Source: Spirochaetota bacterium (GTDB taxonomy: Bacteria; Spirochaetota; UBA4802; JAFGJZ01). From it: a stretch of DNA of 64,000 nucleotides. The translations under genes were made by a program, and so were the position numbers. Below the pieces are notes generated by a model, which had not been told where the DNA came from, made no database searches, and saw only the letters and a list, made by a program, of their open reading frames with translations. Location: the NCBI GenBank assembly GCA_029554345.1, contig JAKPJF010000113.1:1-64000 (forward strand), read 5' to 3'. The number at the start of each line of letters is the position of its first letter. The stretch's first letter is position 1. Positions 52,220-61,512 of this stretch are shown piece after piece.

Positions 52220-53368
52220 ATGAGATTAATTCTAACATTTGTTTTTCTTACGTGTGCGGCAGTTTCAATTATTCCTGCAGATAATTCTGCTCTGCAATTC
52301 AGAATTCAGAAACTGAACGGAAAGGAATATGTTTCGCTTTATGAAATCTGCCGTGACGGTGAATTCGACCAGGGCATTGATCCTGTTCTCGGACGCGGAA
52401 AAATATATAAGAAAACTTATGTCGCGGTATATCAGATTGATTTGTCTGTAATTCTTGCCGGAAAAGAACTGATTAAGTCGGATTATCCCGTCAGGCGCGG
52501 GTCTGACGGTGAAGTTTTTATTCCGGCGGATTCGGCACGGCAAATACTAGAGATAATGCTCGAGAAAAATTTTTCGCGGCATGGTAATTATTTCAATGAA
52601 GATAAAGAACCAAAAACAGTCATTAAGAAGCCGGTCGATGATGATGATGTACATTATGAAGAAATTGATTTTATTGTAATAGATGCCGGGCACGGCGGAA
52701 AAGATCCGGGGGCTGTCGGAAAGGGCGGCAGACGTGAAAAAGACATTACTCTTGCCGTTTGTAAAAGAATCCGTGATATTTTGAAACGTGAACTCAAGGG
52801 AGTCAACATCAGCCTTACAAGAAGCAAGGATATTTTTCTTGAGCTCGGAGAACGCACGGAAATAGCCAATAAGCTTTTGCGGAAAAGTAAAAACGGATTA
52901 TTTATAAGCATTCATGTAAATGCTTCAATTTCGCCGAAGAGCAGCGGATTTGAAACTTATTATCTTTCAAGAGATCCGACCACAGATGACGCAAGAGTAA
53001 CGGCAACTCTCGAAAATAATGTAGTCATTCTCGAAACAAAGAAAAAACATCATTACGATGATATAGAATTTATCGAAGCTCTTATGCTTGCGGCACAGAT
53101 TCAGAAGGAAAGTCATATCCTCGCGGAGTTTATTCAGAAGAATATGACTTCTGCGATGAAACAGTCTCATTCGAGGGGTGTAAAACGTGCTGACTTTTTC
53201 GTTCTGAGAGGCTCCCTTATGCCGGCGGTTCTTGTTGAAATCGGTTATATTACCAATAAGAAAGAGCTAAATCTTCTGATAACTCCAAATTATCAGGCAG
53301 TTGTTTCTAAAGCTGTTGCCGGAGGAATAACTTCTTTTGTAGCAGGATATAATAAACTGGTAAAATAG
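52220..53368 (+). CDS. exported N-acetylmuramoyl-L-alanine amidase (Amidase_3)
   Basis: Cleaves the amide between N-acetylmuramic acid and L-alanine in peptidoglycan. Signal peptide about residues 1-20 (MRLILTFVFLTCAAVSIIPA), then an N-terminal beta-rich region (25-145), then the zinc amidase domain. Zinc ligands and catalytic Glu are visible in IDAGHGGKDPGAVG (His), the SLTRSKDIFLELGERTEIAN region (Glu), and FISIHVNAS (His). The late PAVLVEIGYITN carries the catalytic Glu. The ATG has no Shine-Dalgarno and sits at the foot of a terminator hairpin. Confidence 0.92.
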   Translation: MRLILTFVFLTCAAVSIIPADNSALQFRIQKLNGKEYVSLYEICRDGEFDQGIDPVLGRGKIYKKTYVAVYQIDLSVILAGKELIKSDYPVRRGSDGEVFIPADSARQILEIMLEKNFSRHGNYFNEDKEPKTVIKKPVDDDDVHYEEIDFIVIDAGHGGKDPGAVGKGGRREKDITLAVCKRIRDILKRELKGVNISLTRSKDIFLELGERTEIANKLLRKSKNGLFISIHVNASISPKSSGFETYYLSRDPTTDDARVTATLENNVVILETKKKHHYDDIEFIEALMLAAQIQKESHILAEFIQKNMTSAMKQSHSRGVKRADFFVLRGSLMPAVLVEIGYITNKKELNLLITPNYQAVVSKAVAGGITSFVAGYNKLVK

Positions 53369-53397
53369 TTGATTCCTTTCGCTTCGGAGATATATTA

Positions 53398-53425
53398 TTG
53401 ACATCAACTGCTTAGAGTTTATTGG
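53398..53425 (+). promoter_or_regulatory. candidate promoter for guaB
   Basis: TTGACA at 53398-53403, then a 16-base spacer and TATTGG at 53420-53425, 28 bases before the guaB ATG. The -10 box is weak. Confidence 0.4.
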
Positions 53426-53453
53426 TGACAAAAGAGTTTAACTGGAGATTTAT

Positions 53454-54947
53454 ATGAAAAAAGACGGATGGTCTGCCGAGGAGATTTTTTCATCCCCTAA
53501 TTCACTGACATACAACGACCTTATCATACTGCCGGGATATATTGATTTTGCACCTGCGGATGTTGATCTTGATACCAGATTAACGCGAAACCTGTCGATT
53601 AAACGCCCATTTGTGTCAAGTCCGATGGATACTGTTACCGAGGGGCGTATGGCTATTGCAATGGCTCTCAACGGCGGCATAGGGATAATTCATAGCAATA
53701 ATACCCCTGACGAACAGGCGGAAGAAGTCCGTAAGGTAAAAAGATATGAAAACGGTTTTATTACCGATCCGATATGTCTTTCTCCTGAAAATACAATTTC
53801 TGATATTCTTAATATTAAAGCTCAATATGGGTTTTCGGGTATTCCGATAACCGAGAACGGAAAAATGGGTTCGAAGCTGGTCGGAATCGTAACTAACCGT
53901 GATATCGATTTTGAAAAAGATCCTTCAAAAAAGCTTAAAGAAGTTATGACTAAAGATCTTCTTACTGCGCATAAGAATATTTCTCTCAGTGAAGCAAACG
54001 ACGTTCTGCGTGAATCAAAAAAAGGAAAACTCCCGATTGTTGATGATAAAGGCAGTTTGGTTTCGCTGATGTCAAGAAACGATTTGCTTAAGAACAGAGA
54101 GTTTCCTAACGCGTCAAAAGATAAGAACAAACAGCTTCTTGTCGGTGCTTCGATTTCTACTCACACAGAAAGTTATGAGCGTCTTGATTTGCTTGTTAAA
54201 GCAGGTGTAAATGTAATCGTAATAGATTCGGCTCAGGGAAATTCTCTTTATCAGGTTGAAATGATAAAGTATATCAAAAGCAAATATCCGGAAATAGATA
54301 TTATTGCCGGAAATGTTGTTACATCCGAGCAGGCTCTTAATCTCATAAAAGCAGGAGCTGACGCTCTTCGTGTTGGAATGGGGCCGGGTTCGATTTGTAC
54401 AACTCAGGTTACAATGGCATGCGGAAGATCGCAGGGTACAGCTGTTTTTCATGTATCACGTGAGGCGCGCAAGCATGGAATTCCTGTTATTGCTGACGGT
54501 GGAATTTCGAGCACTGGTCATATTGCAAAAGCTCTGGCTTTAGGAGCATCATGCGGAATGATGGGTGGTCTTTTCGCCGGAACTTTGGAAGCACCCGGTG
54601 AATACTATTACGAAAACGGAATGCGTTTGAAAAAATACAGAGGAATGGCTTCTCCTGAGGCGATGCAGAGAGGCGGCGCAAAACGTTATTTCGCAGAAGA
54701 CACAAAGATAAAAGTTGCACAGGGAGTTTCCGGTGCAGTTTTGGATAAAGGTTCGATAATGGATTATCTTCCATATCTGACACAGGGACTTCGTCATTCT
54801 TTTCAGGATATCGGAGTCAAAACTATTAAGGATCTTCATGAAAAGCTCTACAGCAATGATCTTCGTTTTGAAGTCAGATCTGTTGCCGCTCAGATAGAAG
54901 GAAATGTACACGATCTTTATTCTTATGCAGAACCAAAGTATAAATAA
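53454..54947 (+). CDS. guaB: inosine-5'-monophosphate dehydrogenase
   Basis: Oxidises IMP to XMP with NAD, the committed step of guanine nucleotide synthesis. The 497-residue length is standard. The N-terminal barrel start is [17 protein letters not shown], two CBS domains fill about residues 95-215 ([29 protein letters not shown]), and the catalytic loop GPGSICTTQ supplies the Cys. The IMP-binding [18 protein letters not shown] and the mobile-flap region [16 protein letters not shown] are visible. GGAG precedes the ATG. trpS follows 14 bases later, probably in the same transcript. Confidence 0.96.
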   Translation: MKKDGWSAEEIFSSPNSLTYNDLIILPGYIDFAPADVDLDTRLTRNLSIKRPFVSSPMDTVTEGRMAIAMALNGGIGIIHSNNTPDEQAEEVRKVKRYENGFITDPICLSPENTISDILNIKAQYGFSGIPITENGKMGSKLVGIVTNRDIDFEKDPSKKLKEVMTKDLLTAHKNISLSEANDVLRESKKGKLPIVDDKGSLVSLMSRNDLLKNREFPNASKDKNKQLLVGASISTHTESYERLDLLVKAGVNVIVIDSAQGNSLYQVEMIKYIKSKYPEIDIIAGNVVTSEQALNLIKAGADALRVGMGPGSICTTQVTMACGRSQGTAVFHVSREARKHGIPVIADGGISSTGHIAKALALGASCGMMGGLFAGTLEAPGEYYYENGMRLKKYRGMASPEAMQRGGAKRYFAEDTKIKVAQGVSGAVLDKGSIMDYLPYLTQGLRHSFQDIGVKTIKDLHEKLYSNDLRFEVRSVAAQIEGNVHDLYSYAEPKYK

Positions 54948-54961
54948 TTAATAGGATTCAG

Positions 54962-56056
54962 ATGGAAATTAACGATACGACTGATAAAATTGAATACGGT
55001 ACTTTTGAGGCAACCGTTGAAAGAAGTAAAAGAATCGAAGAAGATCTTCTTGTCAATCCCGGAAAATACAGGGTTCTTACAGGTGACCGCCCAACTGGGA
55101 GACTTCATATAGGTCATTTGTTCGGTTCCCTTCAGAACCGTGTCAGGATTCATAATCTTGGTGTTTCAACATACATCGTAATTGCGGACTATCAGGTTCT
55201 GACTGACCGCGATACTTTTGAAAATATTTCAGAAAATGTAAAACAGCTTGTTATTGATTATATTGCTTCAGGTCTTAACCCTGAAAAGGGAAATCTCGTT
55301 ATTTTTCCTCACAGCCATATCCCGGAACTTAATCAGCTGGTTCTTCCTTTTCTAACTCTTGTTACGAATGCCGAGCTTGACAGAAATCCGACTGTTAAAG
55401 AAGAGATTCAGGCGGCCGGATTAAAAAGAATCAATGCCGGCATGTATATGTATCCAGTTCATCAGGCGGCTGATATTCTTTTCTGCAAAGGAAATCTTGT
55501 TCCTGTCGGAAAGGATCAGCTTCCGCATCTTGAACTGACAAGAACTATCGCGAGAAGATTTAATGACCGCTTTGCAAAGAAACAATCGGTTTTCCCTGAA
55601 CCTCAGCCGCTCTTGAGCAAGGCTCCAGTAATTCTCGGACTTGACGGTTCGCAGAAGATGAGCAAGAGCCGAAATAACGCAGTTATGCTCAGCGCGACTG
55701 AAGATGAAACAACCGCTCTAATAAAAAAAGCTAAGACTGATTCTGAAAGAGTTATAACTTTTGATCCGGATAAACGTCCGGAAGTCTCGAATCTTCTTCT
55801 TTTGATCTCGCTATCTACCGGAGAAAGTCCGGAAGCTATTGCAGAAAAAATCGGAGACGGCGGAAGCGGCAGATTGAAGTCAATGCTTTCGGAAACACTT
55901 AATGAATATCTTCGTCCAATTAGGGCAAAACGGGCCGAACTTGAAAAGAACCCGGATTATATTAAGGATGTTCTTCGGAAAGGAATTGCCGACGCCAGAA
56001 AGACTGCAGAAGAAACGCTTTCGGAAGTCCGAAAAGTTATGAATATGGAAATATAG
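54962..56056 (+). CDS. trpS: tryptophanyl-tRNA synthetase
   Basis: Charges tRNA-Trp. Class I signatures: HIGH at about residues 49-52 in GRLHIGHLFGSL, and KMSKS in DGSQKMSKSRNNA. The 364 residues are about 30 longer than many TrpRS, with an N-terminal extension (residues 1-35) before the first motif. YMYPVHQAADILF and PVGKDQLPHLELTR are the typical middle segments for Trp and ATP binding. It follows guaB closely and has AGGA upstream. Confidence 0.95.
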   Translation: MEINDTTDKIEYGTFEATVERSKRIEEDLLVNPGKYRVLTGDRPTGRLHIGHLFGSLQNRVRIHNLGVSTYIVIADYQVLTDRDTFENISENVKQLVIDYIASGLNPEKGNLVIFPHSHIPELNQLVLPFLTLVTNAELDRNPTVKEEIQAAGLKRINAGMYMYPVHQAADILFCKGNLVPVGKDQLPHLELTRTIARRFNDRFAKKQSVFPEPQPLLSKAPVILGLDGSQKMSKSRNNAVMLSATEDETTALIKKAKTDSERVITFDPDKRPEVSNLLLLISLSTGESPEAIAEKIGDGGSGRLKSMLSETLNEYLRPIRAKRAELEKNPDYIKDVLRKGIADARKTAEETLSEVRKVMNMEI

Positions 56057-56057
56057 A

Positions 56058-56088
56058 AATAAACCCGCAGATACACTGCGGGTTTATT
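56058..56088. terminator. bidirectional terminator
   Basis: Perfect 13-bp stem AATAAACCCGCAG / CTGCGGGTTTATT with a five-base loop, between the trpS and FecR-gene stops. A-rich on the left, T-rich on the right. Confidence 0.9.
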
Positions 56089-56092
56089 ATTT

Positions 56093-56890
56093 TCAGTCAT
56101 TGCTCTTAAAGAAGAAAACGTCAGCGCTTCCGCCGTCATCATCCTTGTTGTCTTTTCCATCTTGATTTCTGGAAGAATTAATTCTTTTAACTCTTTTTCT
56201 CACAGATTCTCTTGCTTTAACATCCCCGGAATCAATTTTAGAAAACATTTCTTTGTTTTCCTGCGTTACTTCCTTCATTTCTGAATCTTTTTTGAGTGCA
56301 ACTGCCTTGTCTTTGTCTATATCGCTTTTTTTAATTTTCTGTGTTTTAGAAACCTCTGCGCGTTCATTCTCTTCTACTACAACAGGTTTTGATTTCGGTG
56401 ATGAAACTTCGACTTTGCCGTCAATACAGCTGACGGATGATGATTTTTTATCATGCGATACGAAAAATGTTGTTCCGCGGACAGCGGCTGTGCAGGTCGG
56501 CGTATTGATTTGAAAATTATCTTTTTTCATCAGCTTGTTTTTTACAATCCCCATTACTCTGCCTTTTTCAAGCTTGAATATGGTGTTGTCTGAATTCGCG
56601 TCTAAATCATGTAAAAGAACATCAACCGAAACGATGCTGTCTCCGAAAAGTTTAATGGCGTTCTCTGCTATGTAAATCTCGCAGATTGAATCTTTCCCGA
56701 CGGTTTTGATTTTCATTCCGGAATCGAGCGGAAGACCCGCTTTAGCAGTTATTTCTGTTCCGTCTTTGCCGATTAAATAAACTTTTCCTACAATGAAATT
56801 AACAAGACCGATTTTAAAAGGCTTAGTCTCGTTTTTTGAGCAGGCAGAAAGAGCAAACAAAAGGCAAATCGCCGCTACCCCTTTTTTCAT
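56093..56890 (-). CDS. FecR-domain lipoprotein
   Basis: A 265-residue lipoprotein (lipobox LFALSAC, Cys 18). The FecR domain occupies about residues 25-170, with VNFIVGKVYLIGKDGTEITAKAGLPLDSGMKIKTVGKDSICEIYI and FQINTPTCTAAVRGTTFFVSH, plus KVEVSSP. The C-terminus is very charged with a D/E-rich end. FecR domains are mostly periplasmic anti-sigma or matrix-binding domains; here there is no TM anchor or sigma factor, so it looks like a structural or binding protein. GGGGG before the ATG. Confidence 0.85.
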   Translation of the reverse strand: MKKGVAAICLLFALSACSKNETKPFKIGLVNFIVGKVYLIGKDGTEITAKAGLPLDSGMKIKTVGKDSICEIYIAENAIKLFGDSIVSVDVLLHDLDANSDNTIFKLEKGRVMGIVKNKLMKKDNFQINTPTCTAAVRGTTFFVSHDKKSSSVSCIDGKVEVSSPKSKPVVVEENERAEVSKTQKIKKSDIDKDKAVALKKDSEMKEVTQENKEMFSKIDSGDVKARESVRKRVKRINSSRNQDGKDNKDDDGGSADVFFFKSND

Positions 56891-57095
56891 TGAACCCCCA
56901 ATAATATTTTTGAATTTTATATTTTTTGTTAATCTGAGACTATGTTTTGTCTTTTGTCAAGTCATCCTTTAATAACTCTGCGGATAACTTAATGAGATAA
57001 GATTTATGAGTATAACAGTAGAATGAATAAAATTTACTATTTGGTTAGTTATAATGAATGTAAATCAGAGGCTTATTCATATAGTAAAAGATTTG

Positions 57096-57125
57096 TTGAC
57101 AAAAACAACATCGGAAGACTTTCAT
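57096..57125 (+). promoter_or_regulatory. candidate promoter for tRNA-Leu
   Basis: TTGACA at 57096-57101 and TTTCAT at 57120-57125, 18 bases apart, which would start transcription around 57131, just before the tRNA. The -10 box is poor. Confidence 0.4.
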
Positions 57126-57133
57126 TAAGAAAA

Positions 57134-57217
57134 GCCGCGATGGTGAAATTGGTATACACGCCAGATTCAGGTTCTGGTGGGGGTTTCCCTGTGAGGGTTC
57201 GAGTCCCTCTCGCGGCA
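57134..57217 (+). tRNA. tRNA-Leu (anticodon CAG)
   Basis: An 84-base class II tRNA. Acceptor stem GCCGCGA / TCGCGGC, discriminator A, anticodon stem CCAGA/TCTGG with loop TTCAGGT giving CAG at 57168-57170, T arm with GGTTCGAGTCC, and a long variable arm (GGGGGTTTCCCT region), as expected for Leu. CCA is not encoded, so it must be added after transcription. Confidence 0.95.
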
Positions 57218-57237
57218 AAGTTTTTCCAGGAGCTATT

Positions 57238-57846
57238 TTGTCTGATATTAGTTTCCGTGACTCTAATTTTCAAATAGCAATGATAGCCTATTCCGCTATA
57301 GAATCCAGAATAAGTCCCTCTTCTGTTTCATTCAGTTTTTTCGAGTGTCTTAAAATTCTTTCAATGAAATGCGGAATTGCCGAAGATAAAACTCAAAAAT
57401 TGTGTGTCAGCGCAGCTTTTCATGATATCGGAATGGTTCTTCTCCCGGATTCAATAGTATGTCATGAAGGCGTATATTCTCCGAAAGACAAAGATGCCGT
57501 TTTCGATCATACTCTTAACGGACGGGACATGATTCTTGACGCCGGAGGAGATTTGTCAGGTTTTGCCGCTGAAATTGCTTTGACCCATCATGAAAATTAT
57601 GACGGAACCGGCTATCCATACGGAATTAAAGGAAATGAGATACCTTTTTATTCAAGGATAGTATCTGTTGCCGATTGTTTTGATGCCATGTGTTCTGACA
57701 GATTCTATCGCAAGGCTTTTTCTCCGGAAGATGCGTTTAATCTCATTCTTGCGGAAAGAGGCCGTAAATACGATCCTGAAATTCTTGACAATTTAGGACT
57801 TTGTTTTGATAAACTAACTGAGATTTATTTAAACGGCAATTTATGA
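57238..57846 (+). CDS. HD-GYP-domain protein
   Basis: A 202-residue protein containing most of an HD-GYP domain: AAFHDIGMVLLPD (about residues 60-72), HHENYDGTGYPYGIKGNEIPFYSRIVSVADCFDAM and the terminal KYDPEILDNL. HD-GYP enzymes usually hydrolyse cyclic-di-GMP. The N-terminal 50 residues before the HD are a short helical region and no receiver is attached. Start is TTG 57238 supported by AGGAG at a good distance. It lies 20 bases after the tRNA-Leu gene, so they may be transcribed together. Confidence 0.88.
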   Translation: MSDISFRDSNFQIAMIAYSAIESRISPSSVSFSFFECLKILSMKCGIAEDKTQKLCVSAAFHDIGMVLLPDSIVCHEGVYSPKDKDAVFDHTLNGRDMILDAGGDLSGFAAEIALTHHENYDGTGYPYGIKGNEIPFYSRIVSVADCFDAMCSDRFYRKAFSPEDAFNLILAERGRKYDPEILDNLGLCFDKLTEIYLNGNL

Positions 57847-57938
57847 AAAATTTGCCGAAATTATATGTATAATGAATATCCGTTTATTGTTTTTTTACAG
57901 GTTCTGGGTAAAACGGGAATGTTCAGAAGGAATTAAAA

Positions 57939-58679
57939 ATGAGTTTTATAAAACTGAATAAAGCATGGATTCCGAATTCAATTACCATGGGTAATCTTCT
58001 GTTCGGATTTCTTTCAATAATATTTGCATCATCCGGTCATTATGAAAGAGCCGGAATGTGTATTCTTTTTGCAGCACTCCTTGACGGATTTGACGGTCAG
58101 GTCGCCCGAATGCTTGGAGTATCGAGCAAAATAGGAGCTGAACTTGATTCCCTTGCTGATTGTGTTGCCTTCGGAATTGCGCCGGGGTTTCTGGCATATT
58201 CGGCATATTTCCGAAAAATAGCACTCAATATCAATCTGGAACAGCATATTGTTTTAGGTATGTTTATTGCCGCCATTTTTCCTCTTTGTGCAGCTTACCG
58301 CCTGGCGCGTTTTAATGTTTCTCACGAATCAAATTCTTTTTCGGGTCTACCGTCTCCTATTGCGGGTATAATAATTGCTCTTATACCGATATCATTTTCA
58401 GATACAGATTATATTCAGAGATTTCTTCCGGTATTTGCCGTATTTTTTGTTCTTGTAGCTCTTCTTATGGTTTCAACCGTAAAATTTTCAAAGCCTCAGG
58501 CAAGTGTTCTAAAGAAGATTCACGGTGTTAAACTCATTCTTCTGATTCTCATTGTCATCGGAATGTCAATACTCCTGAAAAAATGGATTCTTTTTATTTT
58601 TATCGGGCTGATTGTAATTTATATTTTTTCCGGCCTTTACAGCTTTCTCATACAGTTGATTCAGGATAGAAAGTATTAG
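57939..58679 (+). CDS. pssA: CDP-diacylglycerol-serine O-phosphatidyltransferase (PssA-like)
   Basis: A 246-residue integral membrane enzyme of the CDP-alcohol phosphatidyltransferase family. The signature D-G-x2-A-R-x8-G-x3-D-x3-D is seen as DGFDGQVARMLGVSSKIGAE and then LDSLAD, at about residues 48-73. FLSIIFASSGHYERAGMCILFAALLDG is the preceding helix. The sequence shape matches type II phosphatidylserine synthases; phosphatidylserine is the parent of phosphatidylethanolamine. GGAA before the ATG. Confidence 0.88.
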   Translation: MSFIKLNKAWIPNSITMGNLLFGFLSIIFASSGHYERAGMCILFAALLDGFDGQVARMLGVSSKIGAELDSLADCVAFGIAPGFLAYSAYFRKIALNINLEQHIVLGMFIAAIFPLCAAYRLARFNVSHESNSFSGLPSPIAGIIIALIPISFSDTDYIQRFLPVFAVFFVLVALLMVSTVKFSKPQASVLKKIHGVKLILLILIVIGMSILLKKWILFIFIGLIVIYIFSGLYSFLIQLIQDRKY

Positions 58680-58690
58680 ACAGATTTATC

Positions 58691-59146
58691 TTGAGAATTT
58701 TTGTTGATGCTGATGCGGTTCCGTCAGCTGTGAGGGAAATGTTATTCCGTGCAGCTGACAGAGTAGGGGTTGGTGTTATACTTGTTGCAAATATCCCTCT
58801 AAAAATTCCGGAATCAGTTTATATCTCAGGAGTTGTTGTTTCTTCTTTTCCTGATGCAGCCGATGACTACATTGCTTCAGAGGTTTCGGCTGGAGAACTT
58901 GTTATCACTTCTGATGTTCCTCTTGCATCCCGGGTTGTGGAAAAGAATTCATTTGTCATAGATTTCCGGGGAAATTTAATAACAGATAGAAACATTCATG
59001 AAAGACTCGCGGTACGCAATTTGATGGATGAATTGAGGCAGGCTGGAGAAAGTACTGACCGACCGTCATTTTTCAGCGAAAGAGATAAAAGAAATTTCGC
59101 TAATCAGCTGGACGTTTTTCTTTCTAAACATTGCAGAAAAATATAA
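58691..59146 (+). CDS. YaiI/YqxD family (DUF188) protein
   Basis: A 151-residue protein of UPF0178. The start MRIFVDADAVPSAVREMLFRAADR and DDYIASEVSAGELVITSDVPLASRVVEK match the family, which has a PIN-like nuclease fold with Asp residues (D6, D8). Role unknown. Start is TTG at 58691, the only start codon between the preceding in-frame stop (58667) and the conserved beginning of the protein. It follows pssA by 11 bases. Confidence 0.88.
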   Translation: MRIFVDADAVPSAVREMLFRAADRVGVGVILVANIPLKIPESVYISGVVVSSFPDAADDYIASEVSAGELVITSDVPLASRVVEKNSFVIDFRGNLITDRNIHERLAVRNLMDELRQAGESTDRPSFFSERDKRNFANQLDVFLSKHCRKI

Positions 59147-59198
59147 GACAGAACGTTTTCTTCCAATTCAGAATAATCATAAAAAGGGATAATAATTT

Positions 59199-59393
59199 AT
59201 GCAGGGAAATACGCGAAAATCAATTCATCCGGGAATGAAAGTGGGAATAGTTTTAAAAAAGGACCAAAAAACAGGTGTTATAACCGAAGGATGTGTTAAG
59301 CGGATTCTTACTAATTCGCCCGAACACCCTCACGGTATTAAGGTTGAACTTGAGTCGGGTGCTATCGGCAGAGTCAAACAAATACTTTCTTGA
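59199..59393 (+). CDS. YwbE-family protein
   Basis: A 64-residue cytoplasmic protein matching the small YwbE family (IHPGMKVGIVLKKDQKTGVITEGCVKRILTNSPEHPHGIKVELESGAIGRV). These proteins have a KOW/SH3-like fold and no established function. AGGGAT lies before the ATG. Confidence 0.88.
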   Translation: MQGNTRKSIHPGMKVGIVLKKDQKTGVITEGCVKRILTNSPEHPHGIKVELESGAIGRVKQILS

Positions 59394-59418
59394 GAATCAT
59401 GTAATCCTTATATAATGC

Positions 59419-59447
59419 TTGGTTCTACCGGTTAAATTTCCGATAAT
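59419..59447 (+). promoter_or_regulatory. promoter for a probable leaderless mRNA (DUF115-coaE-SPOR operon)
   Basis: TTGGTT (59419-59424) and GATAAT (59442-59447) with a 17-base spacer. The -10 box ends five bases before the ATG at 59453, and no Shine-Dalgarno site is present. A separate TATAAT occurs at 59410-59415 within the same region. Confidence 0.5.
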
Positions 59448-59452
59448 TAAGC

Positions 59453-60928
59453 ATGAATCAAATCAGTTTCAGTACAAATGCCGCTAAAAGCGGCAGGATG
59501 ACATTGTCTGTTATTAGTGAAGACGGACATGAAGTATTTATTCACAGTAGAATTCATCCGGAAAATGATAAATCTGTTTCATTATCTGAAGATTTTTCAG
59601 GATGTGTGATTCTTCTCGGTTTGGGTCTCGGATATCATGTAATGAACCTGAATGCTGAAAAAATTAAAGAACTGATTGTTGTTGAAATTTCTGAAGAAAT
59701 CGCACAAATAGGTAAGGATATTGTTTTAGAAAACAGTTCGCAAAAAGCCAAGATTAATTTTGTTTCTCCGGAATCAAAAGAATTTTCAGATAAATTTTGG
59801 GAACAGCTGATAAATATTGAGACTTCATCGTCGTTTGTTATTCTTGAACATCCTGCCTCAGTTAGAGCTTTCCCTTCATATTATACAAAAGCAAGAGAAA
59901 CATTGAGTTCTTATATCTCAAAAAAAGCCTCTGATACTCTCACCATAAAAAAGTTCGGCATTTTATATTTTAAAAACATTTTAAATAACATGGATTCCTT
60001 TGTTTCTTCGTCTTCAATTGAGTGCTTCAAAGATAAATTTAATGAATATGAAGCAGTTATTGTTTCTTCCGGCCCATCCATTGACTTATATGCAGAGAAA
60101 ATTAAAAATATTGAAAGTAAAGTTTTTGTTATTGCCGTCGATTCTGCTCTTCCTGTTTTGGCGGAAAATAAAATAGAACCTGATTTTGTTGTTTCAATAG
60201 ATCCTCAAGCTTATACATGGGAGCATCTTAATTTAATAAAATCATCAACTATATTGATACAGTCGCTTACCGCATATGATGCCGTAAAAACTGATCATCA
60301 GTATTTCTATCTTAATTCGCATCCTTTGTGTCAGATAATAGATCATCTTTTCGATGTAGAAAACATTGATTCAAAATGCGGAAATGTCGCCGGAGATGCT
60401 ATTCATTTTGCAAAATACTGCGGATTCAGAAAAACATATATTACAGGAATTGATTCATCTTTTCCGTTTCATGAGATTTATTCAAGATCAAGTTCGTATC
60501 AGAAAAGATTTTTATTCAGATCATCACGGCTGAATACATTGGAGAAACAGAACTCGGATTACATTTTTAAAAATTCATCAAATTATAAAATCGGTGGAAT
60601 TAATACCCGGAAATCATTTATAAATTATAAAAATGCTATTGAAAAAATGCTGGATGATAAGTTTGTTCATATAAGCAAGTATTCTCTGCCTCTGAAAAAC
60701 TGTGTGTTGTCTGATGAAATAGAAATTACATCTTATGAATCTGATAAAAGAAAAATGTTGAACAACATAGTCAAATCGGGTAATATCCTGAATATTTCTA
60801 AGAAGAAATTAAATGATTTTGTAATGCAGAAGGAAGTGCGGGAAGAATTATTTGAGCAGTCCTTATCCGGCTGCAGTGAAGCACATACGAAAAAATTATT
60901 GGAGCTTATGAAATGCGTGTTGGTGTAA
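59453..60928 (+). CDS. DUF115 / MptE-like protein (motility accessory type)
   Basis: A 491-residue protein of the DUF115 (6-hydroxymethylpterin pyrophosphokinase MptE-like) family, whose best known bacterial members (Maf) add nonulosonic acids to flagellins. Motifs include LLGLGLGYHVMNLN (about residues 60-73), VIVSSGPSIDLY, FVIAVDSALPVLAENKIEPDFVVSIDP and GNVAGDAIHFAKYCGFRKTYITGIDSSF. With a chemotaxis receptor in the window, flagellin glycosylation is a reasonable but unproven role. The end overlaps coaE by 16 bases. Confidence 0.85.
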   Translation: MNQISFSTNAAKSGRMTLSVISEDGHEVFIHSRIHPENDKSVSLSEDFSGCVILLGLGLGYHVMNLNAEKIKELIVVEISEEIAQIGKDIVLENSSQKAKINFVSPESKEFSDKFWEQLINIETSSSFVILEHPASVRAFPSYYTKARETLSSYISKKASDTLTIKKFGILYFKNILNNMDSFVSSSSIECFKDKFNEYEAVIVSSGPSIDLYAEKIKNIESKVFVIAVDSALPVLAENKIEPDFVVSIDPQAYTWEHLNLIKSSTILIQSLTAYDAVKTDHQYFYLNSHPLCQIIDHLFDVENIDSKCGNVAGDAIHFAKYCGFRKTYITGIDSSFPFHEIYSRSSSYQKRFLFRSSRLNTLEKQNSDYIFKNSSNYKIGGINTRKSFINYKNAIEKMLDDKFVHISKYSLPLKNCVLSDEIEITSYESDKRKMLNNIVKSGNILNISKKKLNDFVMQKEVREELFEQSLSGCSEAHTKKLLELMKCVLV

Positions 60929-61512
60929 CGGGGAATTATTCTTCAGGAAAAAGTACTGTTTGCTCGTTTTTCGAAGAGCTTGGAGGGGCGATAATCGATA
61001 CTGATATTATTGCCCGGCAGGTTCTTGAAAAAGGAAGTAATGGACTAAAAAAAATTACAGAGTCATTCGGGGAAGAATTTATTCGTCCGGACGGCGAACT
61101 TGACAGAAGAAAGCTTGCTTACCATGTTTTTAAATCCGAAGAGCTCACGAAGAAACTGAATTTAATCGTTCATCCGCTTATTACTGATATTGTAATAAAA
61201 GAAAGTATCGGAAATGACAGAATATATTTTATTAATGCACCTCTGCTTTTTGAGGCAAAATTGAATCCTCTCATGGAGAAAAATATAATAGTTGTTGCCG
61301 AAGAGAACCTAATGATCGAAAGGGGCATGGCTAGAGATAAGCTGTCGGAGGAAGAAATACGGGATCGTCTTTCCCGCCAATTTTCTGTTAAGGAAAAAAT
61401 CAAATTTTCCGATTATGTAATATATAATTCTGGAGATTTAACAGAAACAAGACGGCAGGTGGAAGATATATGGAAAATTTTAATGAGTCTTTTCAGCAGC
61501 AAAAACCTATAA
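60913..61512 (+). CDS. coaE: dephospho-CoA kinase
   Basis: Last step of coenzyme A synthesis, phosphorylating the 3'-OH of dephospho-CoA. The 199-residue P-loop kinase has GNYSSGKSTVC (residues 6-16), IIDTDIIARQVLEKG, and the LFEAKLNPLMEKNIIVVAEE and RQFSVKEKIKFSDYVI-NSG segments. It starts inside the end of the DUF115 gene with GGAG upstream. Its last 43 bases overlap the next gene. Confidence 0.93.
   Translation: MRVGVTGNYSSGKSTVCSFFEELGGAIIDTDIIARQVLEKGSNGLKKITESFGEEFIRPDGELDRRKLAYHVFKSEELTKKLNLIVHPLITDIVIKESIGNDRIYFINAPLLFEAKLNPLMEKNIIVVAEENLMIERGMARDKLSEEEIRDRLSRQFSVKEKIKFSDYVIYNSGDLTETRRQVEDIWKILMSLFSSKNL

Noticed and set aside
53822-54911. Several minus-strand open frames over guaB
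   Set aside because: guaB is unmistakable on the plus strand; the antisense frames show no domain and odd composition.
57023-57277. Open frame of 84 codons across the tRNA-Leu gene
   Set aside because: It runs straight through the tRNA, has no family match and weak start context; the tRNA explains the sequence.
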